In this document: positions 1-7,546 of the stretch, in pieces
Position numbering within the stretch: position 1 is the first letter of the stretch
Layout of the letters: every line of letters begins with the position of its first letter
Source: Fluviibacter sp048859965
GTDB taxonomy: Bacteria; Pseudomonadota; Gammaproteobacteria; Burkholderiales; Rhodocyclaceae
Assembly: GCA_048859965.1 (NCBI GenBank)
Contig: JBLIZO010000053.1
Coordinates: 1 to 20,566 of the forward strand
Direction: 5' to 3'
Length of the DNA stretch: 20,566 nt
Made by a program: the position numbers and the translations under genes
The notes under the pieces: generated by a model
Databases searched by the model: none
What the model was told of the DNA's origin: nothing
Seen by the model: only the letters and a program-made list of their open reading frames with translations

Positions 1-18
1 ACGACGCTCTTCCGATCT
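1..18 (+). other. Illumina sequencing adapter remnant (not genomic)
   Basis: The first 18 bases, ACGACGCTCTTCCGATCT, are identical to the 3' end of the standard Illumina TruSeq read-1 adapter. The miaA reading frame on the minus strand runs with good similarity to MiaA up to base 19 and loses it exactly at the adapter boundary. These bases are therefore synthetic and should be removed. Base 19 is the true left end of the genomic sequence. Confidence 0.97.
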
Positions 19-564
19 GGAGGCGGGGCGGCCGCTGAGCAGGCAGATTTCCAGCGCGCGTTGAATCCGTTGCGAATCATTGGGGGCGAGTCTTGCAGCG
101 GTTGTTGGGTCGAGCTGCGCTAATTCCTGATGAATGGCTGGCCAACCTTGTTGTTTGGCGCGTACATCAATCTCTGTGCGGAGTGTCGGGTTGGCTTGCG
201 GTAAATCGGATAAGCCTTCGAGCAATGCTTTCACGTAAAGCATGGTGCCGCCCACAAGTAACGGGATGCGACCGCGCGCAGTGCTCTCAGCCATGACTTG
301 TAATGCGTCCTCGCGAAAGCGGGCGGCAGAATAGCTTTCTTCGGGGGTGATGATATCGACGAGTGCATGCGGGTAACGCGTGAGTGTTTGGGCATCCGGC
401 TTGGCGGTGCCAATGTTCATGTCTTTGAAGACGAGGGCTGAATCAACGCTGATCAGATCAATCGGGTATTGATCGGCTAAGCGGAGTGCCAGATCCGTTT
501 TACCGCTCGCCGTGGGGCCGAGCAGCAATAGGGCAGGCGGCAGTGAGGTTGTCTTATCGGCCAT
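19..564 (-). CDS. miaA: tRNA dimethylallyltransferase MiaA, 3'-truncated by contig edge
   Basis: MiaA transfers a dimethylallyl group to N6 of adenosine 37 in tRNAs reading UNN codons, the first step towards ms2i6A. The visible 182 residues begin MADKTTSLPPALLLLG. They contain the P-loop GPTASGKT (about residues 16-23), the substrate-binding stretch ISVDSALVFKDMNIGTAKP (SVDSALVFKDMNIGTAK of the family pattern) and the VGGTMLYVKALLEGL motif. Readable similarity ends at RALEICLLSGRPAS, where the adapter starts. The family is about 310 residues long, so roughly 130 C-terminal residues are missing through assembly, not mutation. The ATG at 562-564 lies inside the last codons of mutL, giving an 11-base overlap and implying translational coupling. 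The mutL-miaA order is common in gammaproteobacteria. Confidence 0.95.
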
Positions 565-2383
565 GCAGGAATAGGGCGTCGATGGCCGGCAGATCGACCA
601 GTATCCAGGTGGGGCGACCGTGATTGCACTGGTCGGCGCGCTCGGTGTCTTCCATCTGACGTAGCAGGGCATTCATTTCGGTGAGGCTCAGGCTATGGCG
701 GCCGCGAATAGCGGCGTGGCAGGCACAAGTGCCGAGCAGGCGCTCTTGCCGGGCCAATAAGCTGGCTTGGGCGGGTGAATCTTGCAGGGTATGCAGCAGT
801 TCTTTGAGTAGCGTTTCTGCATCAATACGGCCCAGACCCGCGGGCACCTGACGAACGACCAGGGTGTTGGGGCCAGCTTCGGAGACTTCCAGACCAAGCG
901 CTTCAAATTCGCTGTGATGCTCGAGCCAGGTGGCGATGGCCAGATCGTCGAGCGTTACCGCAACTGGAATCAGCAGGGGTTGGCGTGGTGGCTGGCTGAG
1001 GCCACAGGCGGTTTTGAGTTTCTCGTAAAGCACGCGTTCATGCGCGGCATGTTGATCGATGAGGATCATGCCCTGGGCGTTTTGCGCCACGATGTACCGG
1101 TCGTGCAGTTGGCCGATGGCATAGCCCAGCGGTGGAACTTCTGAAGGCGCTGAATTGTGTGTTGCATCACCCGTTGACATGGCGCTGGGGGTAAAGGCCT
1201 GCATGGCCGCAGCGTTTTGGGCTGCCGAAGGTGTGCTGCCGAGATAGTGGCTGCGGTTTTCTGCCAGCCCCAGACCCTGTTGATAGCGGTGGGTGGCGTA
1301 GGTGGTCGTCGTCTGAGCAGACGTGAATGGGCTGCTTGCGACGCGATCGAGCGTAATGGGCGGTGCAGATTCTGTGCTGGCAGCCAGGATCTGTTTGAGG
1401 GCGTGGTAGATGAACTGATGGACGGCCCGGCTATCGCGGAAGCGCACTTCGGTTTTGGCAGGGTGAACATTGACGTCCACCAGCGCCGGGTCGATGCTGA
1501 GGAACAGGCAGCAACCCGGTTGGCGGCTACCGTGTAACTGGTCGCGATAGGCTTCTCGTATTGCATGTTGAATGACCTTGTCGCGCACGTAACGGCCGTT
1601 CACGAAGGTGTGTTGGGCTTCGCGATCCGAAAGAATGGCAGTGGGCACCATGGCCCAGCCGGTGAGCTGTAGCAGGTTGTTGCCTACATCTACGGGGCGA
1701 CAGGCTTTGAGGAAAGCGTCACCCAGCACTTGCCGCAGTCGGCTTTCGGCATTATCCGCAGGCCAATGATGACTTTCTTTGCCATCGCGGCTGATGGTGA
1801 AACTGATTTCCGGGTGCGCCAGTGCCTGGCGCCGGATCGATTCCATACAGTGCGCCTGTTCGGTAGCGGCACTCTTGAGAAACTTACGGCGGGCGGGCGT
1901 GTTGAAATACAGATCACGCATTTCTACCACGGTGCCTGCCGGTAGGGCGTCTGGCGTGAGTTCGCCGTCTGCACTGATGCGCCAGGCGTGTTTGCTGTTG
2001 CGCGCCGCGCTGGTGAGGCTCAGGCGCGAGACGCTGGCGATGGCGGCCAGAGCCTCGCCACGGAAACCCATGGTCGCCACGCGTTCCAGGTCATCCAGTG
2101 TGGTGATTTTTGACGTGGCGTGGCGGGTGAGCGCCAGGCCCAGTTGGCTCTGATCGATGCCGCAACCGTTGTCGCTGATGCGGATCAGCCGCATGCCGCC
2201 TTCTTCGAGATCAATGCGAATGCGGGTGCTGCCCGCATCGATGGCGTTCTCCAGGAGCTCTTTGAGTACCGAGGAGGGGCGTTCAACCACCTCGCCAGCG
2301 GCGATCTGGCTGATCAGATGGTCGGGCAGGGCACGAATGATAGGTTGTGCGGGTTGTGTGGGCTGCGGATTGGAAATGCTCAT
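554..2383 (-). CDS. mutL: DNA mismatch repair protein MutL, endonuclease-type
   Basis: MutL links mismatch recognition by MutS to strand incision. The 609-residue protein has an N-terminal GHKL ATPase with ENAIDAG (45-51), DNGCGI (71-76), TSKI (90-93) and GFRGEAL (106-112). A low-complexity linker rich in Ala, Ser and Thr spans about 335-415, and a dimerisation domain follows. The C-terminal domain carries the metal-dependent nicking motif DQHA-x2-E-x4-E (443-454), ACHAAIR (554-560), CNHGRP (586-591) and a final FLHGR. In known families these motifs mark the endonuclease MutLs of organisms without MutH, unlike E. coli MutL. That this host lacks MutH is inference. The ATG at 2381-2383 has no clear Shine-Dalgarno sequence but sits just behind a TATAAT box. 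The 3' end overlaps miaA. Confidence 0.97.
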   Translation of the reverse strand: MSISNPQPTQPAQPIIRALPDHLISQIAAGEVVERPSSVLKELLENAIDAGSTRIRIDLEEGGMRLIRISDNGCGIDQSQLGLALTRHATSKITTLDDLERVATMGFRGEALAAIASVSRLSLTSAARNSKHAWRISADGELTPDALPAGTVVEMRDLYFNTPARRKFLKSAATEQAHCMESIRRQALAHPEISFTISRDGKESHHWPADNAESRLRQVLGDAFLKACRPVDVGNNLLQLTGWAMVPTAILSDREAQHTFVNGRYVRDKVIQHAIREAYRDQLHGSRQPGCCLFLSIDPALVDVNVHPAKTEVRFRDSRAVHQFIYHALKQILAASTESAPPITLDRVASSPFTSAQTTTTYATHRYQQGLGLAENRSHYLGSTPSAAQNAAAMQAFTPSAMSTGDATHNSAPSEVPPLGYAIGQLHDRYIVAQNAQGMILIDQHAAHERVLYEKLKTACGLSQPPRQPLLIPVAVTLDDLAIATWLEHHSEFEALGLEVSEAGPNTLVVRQVPAGLGRIDAETLLKELLHTLQDSPAQASLLARQERLLGTCACHAAIRGRHSLSLTEMNALLRQMEDTERADQCNHGRPTWILVDLPAIDALFLHGR

Positions 2384-2390
2384 CAGCGGG

Positions 2391-2396
2391 ATTATA
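2391..2396 (-). promoter_or_regulatory. Candidate -10 box of mutL, possible leaderless start
   Basis: Read on the minus strand, a perfect TATAAT hexamer occupies these bases and ends 7 bases before the mutL ATG. If used, transcription would start at or next to the start codon. No good -35 hexamer is visible 16-18 bases upstream, so the site is tentative. The mutL and dedA coding regions are only 68 bases apart and divergent, so a promoter is expected in this gap. Confidence 0.4.
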
Positions 2397-2451
2397 GTGG
2401 GATCGGCTAAAATAGCGGGCTTAGTCTTTGACCCACAGAAATGGCCCCGCT

Positions 2452-3108
2452 ATGGAATGGCTTGCCTCGTTTACCGACCTTGTCCTGCATCTGGATAAAC
2501 ACCTGCTGTTTTTTGTGCAGCAGTATGGCAACTGGGTCTATGCCCTGCTGTTCGCCATCATTTTTGTCGAAACGGGTGTGGTGATCGCGCCGTTTCTGCC
2601 GGGTGATTCGCTGTTGTTCGTGGCCGGGGCGCTGTGCGTGACCGAGGGGATGAATCTCCCTCTGTTGATCGTGCTGCTGATGGTGGCCGCCATTCTGGGC
2701 GATGCGGTCAATTACTCGGTCGGTCGCTGGTTCGGCGATGCCTTGATGAAGCGTACCCGTCTGATCAGCCCCGAAAAGATCAAATACACGCAGGACTTTT
2801 TCGAGAAGCACGGTCCGAAGACCATCGTGATCGCCCGTTTTCTGCCGATCGTTCGGACCATGGCGCCTTTCGTCGCCGGTTTCAGCGGGATGCAGGCCAA
2901 GCGTTTTCTCACCTATAACGTGACCGGCGGCATTCTTTGGGTGGTATCGCTGACGGTTGCCGGTTATCTTTTTGGCAATATTCCGTTTATCAAAAATAAT
3001 CTGACGGCGGTGATTCTGCTCATCATCGTCCTGTCGATTTTGCCGGGCATCATTGCCTATCTGAAAGCACGTGCCGCCGGTAAAGCGAGCAATCAGGCGG
3101 ACAACTGA
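2452..3108 (+). CDS. DedA/SNARE-associated family membrane protein
   Basis: This 218-residue inner-membrane protein belongs to the DedA (VTT domain) family. Members are linked to undecaprenyl-phosphate or phospholipid transport and membrane homeostasis; the substrate here cannot be read from sequence. Family hallmarks are FVETGVVIAPFLPGDSLLF (about 38-56), with the acidic residues E40 and D52 in or next to the re-entrant region, and ARFLPIVRTMAPFVAGFSG (128-146), with conserved R129 and R135. Hydrophobic segments lie near 29-47, 54-86, 158-175 and 186-204. I chose the ATG at 2452. A TTG at 2428 is in frame, but the family normally begins close to the first helix. The gene diverges from mutL and is followed three bases later by purN, so it likely leads a three-gene operon. 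Confidence 0.9.
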   Translation: MEWLASFTDLVLHLDKHLLFFVQQYGNWVYALLFAIIFVETGVVIAPFLPGDSLLFVAGALCVTEGMNLPLLIVLLMVAAILGDAVNYSVGRWFGDALMKRTRLISPEKIKYTQDFFEKHGPKTIVIARFLPIVRTMAPFVAGFSGMQAKRFLTYNVTGGILWVVSLTVAGYLFGNIPFIKNNLTAVILLIIVLSILPGIIAYLKARAAGKASNQADN

Positions 3109-3111
3109 GAG

Positions 3112-3780
3112 ATGTCTGTTATCAAAACTCGCTGTGTGGTGCTCATTTCCGGGCGCGGCAGTAATCTTTCGGCGATTCTCAAAGCAACGCAGTCAGCCGA
3201 TTATCCGGCGGTGATTGTCGGGGTGGTTGCCAACAAGGCAGAAGCGCCCGGGCTGCAACTGGCGCACGATGCGGGTATTGCGGTCTCGGTGGTGGCGAAT
3301 GGCGACTATCCGGATCGTGCCGCTTACGATCAGGCACTGCAGGCGGCGGTGGATGCCTATGCCCCCGATCTGGTCGTGCTGGCCGGTTTCATGCGCATTC
3401 TGACGCCTGGCTTTGTGACACATTACGCCGGGCGCATGATCAATATTCATCCGTCGTTGCTGCCGTCATTTACGGGGTTGCATACGCATCAGCGTGCGCT
3501 GGACGCCGGTGTGCGTTTGCACGGCTGCACGGTGCATTTCGTGACTGCCGAGCTGGATCATGGGCCGATCATCGCCCAAGCGGCTGTGCCGGTATGTCAC
3601 GATGACGATGCCCGTGCGCTGGCGGCCCGTGTGCTCAACGTGGAGCATCAGCTTTACCCGCGGGTGGTACGCTGGTTCGCTGAAGGGCGATTACAGATTG
3701 AAGGTCAACGTGTCCGCGTCGATGGTCTGACGCAAACACCCATGGCGCTAATGGCGCCTGTAGAGGAATTGAGTGTATGA
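3112..3780 (+). CDS. purN: Phosphoribosylglycinamide formyltransferase PurN (10-formyl-THF-dependent)
   Basis: PurN converts GAR to formyl-GAR using 10-formyltetrahydrofolate, the third step of de novo purine synthesis in the cytosol. The 222-residue sequence shows the phosphate-binding loop SGRGSNL (13-19), the catalytic stretch MINIHPSLLPSF with N111 and H113, the GLHTHQRAL loop, and HFVTAELDHGPIIAQ with catalytic D149. These correspond to N106, H108 and D144 of the E. coli enzyme. Length is normal. The ATG follows the dedA stop by 3 bases with GAGAG just upstream. Its stop overlaps the next ATG (ATGA), so the three genes are probably cotranscribed. The usual partner purM is not in the window. 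Confidence 0.97.
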   Translation: MSVIKTRCVVLISGRGSNLSAILKATQSADYPAVIVGVVANKAEAPGLQLAHDAGIAVSVVANGDYPDRAAYDQALQAAVDAYAPDLVVLAGFMRILTPGFVTHYAGRMINIHPSLLPSFTGLHTHQRALDAGVRLHGCTVHFVTAELDHGPIIAQAAVPVCHDDDARALAARVLNVEHQLYPRVVRWFAEGRLQIEGQRVRVDGLTQTPMALMAPVEELSV

Positions 3781-5201
3781 ACAAGAAACCCGGTAGCCGC
3801 AAGACGGGCAGTACGACCCAGCGCAGAAGCGATCAGAAGTCGGTGCGCAAGCCGACCGGGGCGCAGACGCTGCCCCCGAAAAGTCCGGCCGAGCTGGCGT
3901 TGCCGCGCCCGTTCATTGCCCAGGCGATCAGTCTGCTGGCCGAGGTGCTCAAGTTTGAACGACCGGCCGATAGCGTGTTGTCGTACCACTTCAAATCTCA
4001 TCGGGAGATGGGCCATGCCGATCGTGGCCGTCTGGCCGAACTGATTTATGCCGTGCTGCGCCAGTTAGCCAGTCTGCGTGATGTCGTGGGGCGCTCCGAG
4101 CCGCCCAGCCCGAGTGAGGCGCGTTATCTGGTGTTGGCTGCGTTGATCCGTTTGCAGGGGAAAAACCTGCGTGAGATCGAGCATCTGATCAAGGGTGAAG
4201 ATACCGAATGGTTTGGTCGTTTGAAGGCGGCGGGCCAGGAAAAGTCGGACGCGATGACGCCGGCTGTGCGTCATGAGTGGCCCGAGTGGCTGGAGCAGGC
4301 GCTCTCGGCGATGCCGGATGCGGAGCGCGATGCGCTGGCGCGGTCGTTGCTGCACCCGGCGCCGCTGGATTTACGAATCAATCCGTTGCAGGCCAAGCGC
4401 CCGGAGATTCTGGCGCAGTTGGAAAAGCACGGTATCGTTGCCGCCGAAACGCCGTATTCGCCCTGGGGGATGCGCGTCGAGGGCAAGCCCGCCATTCAGC
4501 GTCATCCGGCGTTTGAGAAGGGCGATATGGAAGTGCAGGATGAGGGGAGCCAGTTGCTCGTGGCGCTACTCGCGCCCAAGCGCGGCGAGATGGTGCTGGA
4601 TTTCTGCGCCGGTGCCGGCGGCAAGACGCTGCTGATGGGCGCGCTGATGAAGAATACCGGCCGGCTGTATGCGACCGACGTGTCGGAGAAGCGGCTGTCC
4701 AAGCTGGGCCCGCGCGTGGCGCGTGCCGGGCTGTCCAATGTTCAGAGTATCCGTATCGCGCACGAACGCGACGATCGCATCCAGCGTCTGGCGGGTAAGT
4801 TTGATCGTGTGCTGGTCGATGCGCCATGCTCCGGTACGGGCACACTACGCCGCAACCCGGATCTGAAGTGGCGGCAGAAGGCCGAGCAGATCGAAGAACT
4901 GACTGCGATGCAAACAAAAATTCTCGATGCCGCCGCGCCGCTGGTAAGGCCGGGCGGCGTGCTGGTCTATGCCACCTGCAGTCTGCTACCCCAGGAGAAT
5001 GGTGCGATCCAGCAGGCGTTCAGCGCGCAGCACCCGGAGTTCGAGGTGATCGATCCGGTACAGCAACTGGCCGCGGTAGGTGTTGATCTGCCGACCGATG
5101 CCATCAGCCGCAGTGCCGACGGTTTGCCTGGGCTGCAACTGTTGCCGCACCGTCACAATACCGACGGCTTTTTTGCGGCAATCTGGCGCAAAAAGATTTA
5201 A
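3777..5201 (+). CDS. RsmB/NOP-family RNA (cytosine-5) methyltransferase
   Basis: This 474-residue protein should methylate C5 of a cytosine in RNA using S-adenosylmethionine. A very basic N-terminal tail (about 1-45, rich in Lys and Arg) precedes a helical NusB-like region (about 48-130). The Rossmann methyltransferase domain has the SAM motif DFCAGAGGKT (275-284), motif IV DAPCSGTGTLRRNPDLKW with C351, and motif VI YATCSLLPQEN with C401. Two such cysteines are the signature of the family: one attacks the base, the other releases the product. It may be RsmB, which acts at 16S rRNA C967, but the family has several paralogues and the long basic tail is not typical. I therefore give no gene name. 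The start overlaps the purN stop, and the gene ends at a bidirectional terminator. Confidence 0.92.
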   Translation: MNKKPGSRKTGSTTQRRSDQKSVRKPTGAQTLPPKSPAELALPRPFIAQAISLLAEVLKFERPADSVLSYHFKSHREMGHADRGRLAELIYAVLRQLASLRDVVGRSEPPSPSEARYLVLAALIRLQGKNLREIEHLIKGEDTEWFGRLKAAGQEKSDAMTPAVRHEWPEWLEQALSAMPDAERDALARSLLHPAPLDLRINPLQAKRPEILAQLEKHGIVAAETPYSPWGMRVEGKPAIQRHPAFEKGDMEVQDEGSQLLVALLAPKRGEMVLDFCAGAGGKTLLMGALMKNTGRLYATDVSEKRLSKLGPRVARAGLSNVQSIRIAHERDDRIQRLAGKFDRVLVDAPCSGTGTLRRNPDLKWRQKAEQIEELTAMQTKILDAAAPLVRPGGVLVYATCSLLPQENGAIQQAFSAQHPEFEVIDPVQQLAAVGVDLPTDAISRSADGLPGLQLLPHRHNTDGFFAAIWRKKI

Positions 5202-5208
5202 TGCATTC

Positions 5209-5246
5209 AAAAAATACGCGCCACGCAGCGGGTGTGGCGCGTATTT
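5209..5246. terminator. Bidirectional rho-independent terminator between convergent genes
   Basis: A perfect 13-base-pair inverted repeat has arms AAATACGCGCCAC (5212-5224) and GTGGCGCGTATTT (5234-5246) with a 9-base loop. Six A residues (5209-5214) read as a U run for minus-strand transcripts, so it should end the TsdA-fusion mRNA strongly. On the plus strand the U tract is only UUU, weaker but usable for the methyltransferase operon. It lies between two convergent stop codons. Confidence 0.88.
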
Positions 5247-5273
5247 CAAACGCTTGGCGCTAAAGATGCGATT

Positions 5274-7295
5274 TTAGTAACGCGCGTCCTTCGGCTTCTC
5301 CCCCTGTGGCCAGTCTTTCAGTTTATCGGCAAAGTCGGGGCGCCCGATGTGTGAGAAATATTCGGCAACATCCACCGCTTCCTGATCGTTTAAGCTGCTG
5401 CCCTGTCCCAGCGGGAAACGCGTGTTGTGACCCATGGGCATATTCTGCTTGATAAAGGCTGCAGCCGTGAAAGTGCGCGCCATGCCTGCACCAATGTTGA
5501 ATGATTGATCTCCCCAAACAGCAGGAAAGACATAATTGCCGTCTTGCGCCTTGAAGCCCTGGCCGTTTTCACCGTGGCAGACCGCGCATTGGGCGTCATA
5601 AAGTCGCTTGCCATTGGCCTTGTTCGGCACCAGATCCGGGTCAACTTTGCCAATACCACGTCCCGGGATTTTGTCATCTTTCTTGTAGCCATGATTCATC
5701 CAGTTCATATACGCCACCATGGCTTTCATTTCACGGGTGCTTTTGGGGACGGGTTTACCATTCATAGAGCGTTTGAAGCAGCCGTTGATGCGTTCTTGAA
5801 TATCAATTTCTCGGCCGGCACGCGCAGCGTAACGGGGAAACTGTGCCGCAACGCCGACGAAGGGGGAGGCGTAGGCAACGGTGCCGCCGTTCAGGTGGCA
5901 ACTGCTGCAGTTGAGACCATTGCCCACGTTGTCGGGGAGCAGTGCTTTCGTCTCAGTCATCAGGCGCATGCCGTAGATGAGTTCATCGGGGTTTGTCGAT
6001 TCCAGCATGGTTGCAAAGCGTGGCGTGCTGAACTTGGTGGGCGAGGGCTTGGCCAGTTCGATTTGATCGCGAACCTTTTTGATCTGAGCGGCATTGACCG
6101 GGCTACCTTGGTTGCCCCAACTGCTGCGCATGAACGTGATGATGTCGGCCAACTCGTCATCGGTCAGTGTGCCGAATTCCGGCATGCCTACAACACGGGG
6201 TTGCCCCTTGGTCGCGGCTGATTTCCAGCCGCTGAGGGTGACGTGGATTGCGGAGGTAGGGTCGTCCGACAGAATCGAACGGTTTCCGGCAAGCGGCGGA
6301 AAGAGGCCGACGATTCCCTTGCCGTCGCGACGATGGCAGGTGGCGCAGAACTGGTTGTAGCCGAGGCCGCCAGCCGTCTTGTAAAGCGTGTCGTCGACCG
6401 CTTGGGGCGTACTTACTTTCGCCGGTTCTGCTTTGGCGTGGGTTGATAAAGACTTGAGATAGACAGCAACCGCTTGCAAGTCGTCATCGCTGAAGTGCTG
6501 GGTGCTCAACCCGATCACCTCGGTCATGGTGCCGAAGGCCGTTGCATGTTCGTTACGGCCCGTTTTGAGAAATTCGATAATGGCCGGTACTGTCCAGATG
6601 CCACGCAGGTTGACGGCATGCCAGGCATCGACGGTGGCGCCTGAGAGAAACAGTGCGCCATCCTTGCCAGACTGGCTCATGGTTTTTTCTTGAAAGGCGA
6701 TGCCGCGTGGCGTGTGGCATGACCCGCAGTGGCCAAGCCCCTGAACAATATAGGCGCCACGGTTCCACTGGGCCGATTGCGCTTTGTCTTCAACAAAGGG
6801 CTCGTTATCGAGGAAGAGCTTGTTCCACAGACTCAGACCCCAGCGCATGCTGAACGGCCATTTAATGTCGTTCGGCTTGTTGGTCTGTTCGACGGGTTCA
6901 ACGCCTTGCATCAGGTAGGCATAAAGTGCCTGCATATCTCCTGGGCTGATCTTTGCGTAGGAGGGGTATGGCATGGCGGGATACAGATTGTGACCATCGG
7001 CCGCAATGCCTTGACGCATGGCGCGGTCGAATTGTTCAAAGCTGTAGTGACCAATCCCGGTTTTTTTGTCTGGGGTGATGTTGGTCGAGTAAATGGTTCC
7101 AAAAGGCGTCTTGAGCGGTAGTCCACCGGCCATGGGCTTGCCCCCTGGTGCTGTGTGACAGGCGGCACAATCGCCGAGTTGGGACAGGTAAGCACCTTGC
7201 TTTATGTGTTTTCCGGGTTGAGTTACGGGATCTGCCTGAGCAAAAAGAGCGGTGCCCAACAGGGCAGAAACAGCAAGGCTAAGCCACAGTCGCAT
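5274..7295 (-). CDS. tsdA: Five-haem fusion: three-haem ADH-type cytochrome c + TsdA thiosulfate dehydrogenase
   Basis: The 673-residue protein probably oxidises thiosulfate to tetrathionate, or runs the reverse reaction, in the periplasm. A Sec signal peptide MRLWLSLAVSALLGTALFAQA ends near residue 21. Five CxxCH haem sites start at C43, C190, C317, C463 and C570. Residues about 28-400 resemble the three-haem cytochrome subunit of membrane alcohol/gluconate dehydrogenases, with likely Met ligands in AMPYPSY, FGTMTEV and GMPEFG. Residues about 415-673 match TsdA, including INGCFKRSMNGK, whose C506 corresponds to the unusual Cys axial ligand of the TsdA active-site haem; NMPMG (618-622) may supply the second haem ligand. 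The ATG at 7293-7295 is chosen because it opens the signal peptide; an in-frame ATG at 7427 would add 44 charged residues. No dehydrogenase flavin or PQQ subunit is adjacent. Function of the N-terminal arm (electron acceptor) is inference. Confidence 0.9.
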   Translation of the reverse strand: MRLWLSLAVSALLGTALFAQADPVTQPGKHIKQGAYLSQLGDCAACHTAPGGKPMAGGLPLKTPFGTIYSTNITPDKKTGIGHYSFEQFDRAMRQGIAADGHNLYPAMPYPSYAKISPGDMQALYAYLMQGVEPVEQTNKPNDIKWPFSMRWGLSLWNKLFLDNEPFVEDKAQSAQWNRGAYIVQGLGHCGSCHTPRGIAFQEKTMSQSGKDGALFLSGATVDAWHAVNLRGIWTVPAIIEFLKTGRNEHATAFGTMTEVIGLSTQHFSDDDLQAVAVYLKSLSTHAKAEPAKVSTPQAVDDTLYKTAGGLGYNQFCATCHRRDGKGIVGLFPPLAGNRSILSDDPTSAIHVTLSGWKSAATKGQPRVVGMPEFGTLTDDELADIITFMRSSWGNQGSPVNAAQIKKVRDQIELAKPSPTKFSTPRFATMLESTNPDELIYGMRLMTETKALLPDNVGNGLNCSSCHLNGGTVAYASPFVGVAAQFPRYAARAGREIDIQERINGCFKRSMNGKPVPKSTREMKAMVAYMNWMNHGYKKDDKIPGRGIGKVDPDLVPNKANGKRLYDAQCAVCHGENGQGFKAQDGNYVFPAVWGDQSFNIGAGMARTFTAAAFIKQNMPMGHNTRFPLGQGSSLNDQEAVDVAEYFSHIGRPDFADKLKDWPQGEKPKDARY

Positions 7296-7389
7296 GATGC
7301 GTTCCGGTAAACAATTTGCCGAAGTATAGTATTTAAAAACGTATACCGACCGTCTTCGAGTGCGGCGATGCTTGGAACTTGACCTGACA

Positions 7390-7403
7390 TTGATCTGCGT
7401 CAA
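7390..7403 (-). promoter_or_regulatory. FNR/ANR-type site upstream of the TsdA fusion
   Basis: TTGATCTGCGTCAA fits the FNR-family consensus TTGAT-N4-RTCAA in full. Its near edge lies 94 bases upstream of the chosen ATG. A TATACT hexamer on the minus strand (7323-7328) could serve as a -10 box and would place the site near -80, compatible with class I activation; no convincing -35 box is seen. The site suggests expression of the cytochrome at low oxygen or with an alternative acceptor. Confidence 0.6.
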
Positions 7404-7451
7404 TCTGCTGTAAGGTACATTATCCAATCGTTAATTGATTGCTGGTTATTG

Positions 7452-7496
7452 CCGATCAATCTCGCGTCTCCGGGGCGCAATCGCCAGATTGATCGG
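7452..7496. repeat. 11-bp perfect inverted repeat in the tsdA upstream region
   Basis: The arms CCGATCAATCT (7452-7462) and AGATTGATCGG (7486-7496) are exact complements with a 23-base G+C-rich spacer that can itself fold partly. The shared core TCAATCT also occurs at 7400-7406, partly overlapping the FNR-type site. No U run follows on either strand, so a regulator site or an mRNA 3'-end structure of the AhpD-like gene are both possible. Confidence 0.55.
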
Positions 7497-7504
7497 TGCA
7501 GCTT

Positions 7505-7524
7505 GAGCGGCTTCCGCGCCGCTC
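7505..7524. terminator. Short G+C-rich hairpin after the AhpD-like gene
   Basis: GAGCGGC (7505-7511) and GCCGCTC (7518-7524) form a perfect 7-base-pair stem with a 6-base loop, 22 bases beyond the stop codon of the minus-strand AhpD-like gene. A U tract is lacking, so it is a weak terminator candidate or a 3'-end stabiliser only. Confidence 0.35.
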
Positions 7525-7546
7525 ATGCTCGTGAACGGTGTGTCAA

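Noticed and set aside
28..35. NotI site GCGGCCGC close to the adapter, looking like a cloning junction.
   Set aside because: The bases encode LSGRPAS in frame with MiaA and continue good similarity, so the site is genomic; only bases 1-18 are synthetic.
5505..6221. 238-codon open frame on the plus strand opposite the TsdA fusion.
   Set aside because: It has no recognisable motif and lies antisense to a gene with five haem sites and clear family similarity; G+C-rich codon use creates such shadows.
7296..7427. Extended N-terminus of the cytochrome from the ATG at 7425-7427.
   Set aside because: It would bury the signal peptide behind 44 charged residues and would cover the FNR-type site; the ATG at 7295 gives a normal Sec signal.
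7452..7496. Long inverted repeat as a rho-independent terminator.
   Set aside because: There is no T run on either strand and the spacer is 23 bases, so it is kept only as a repeat of unknown role.
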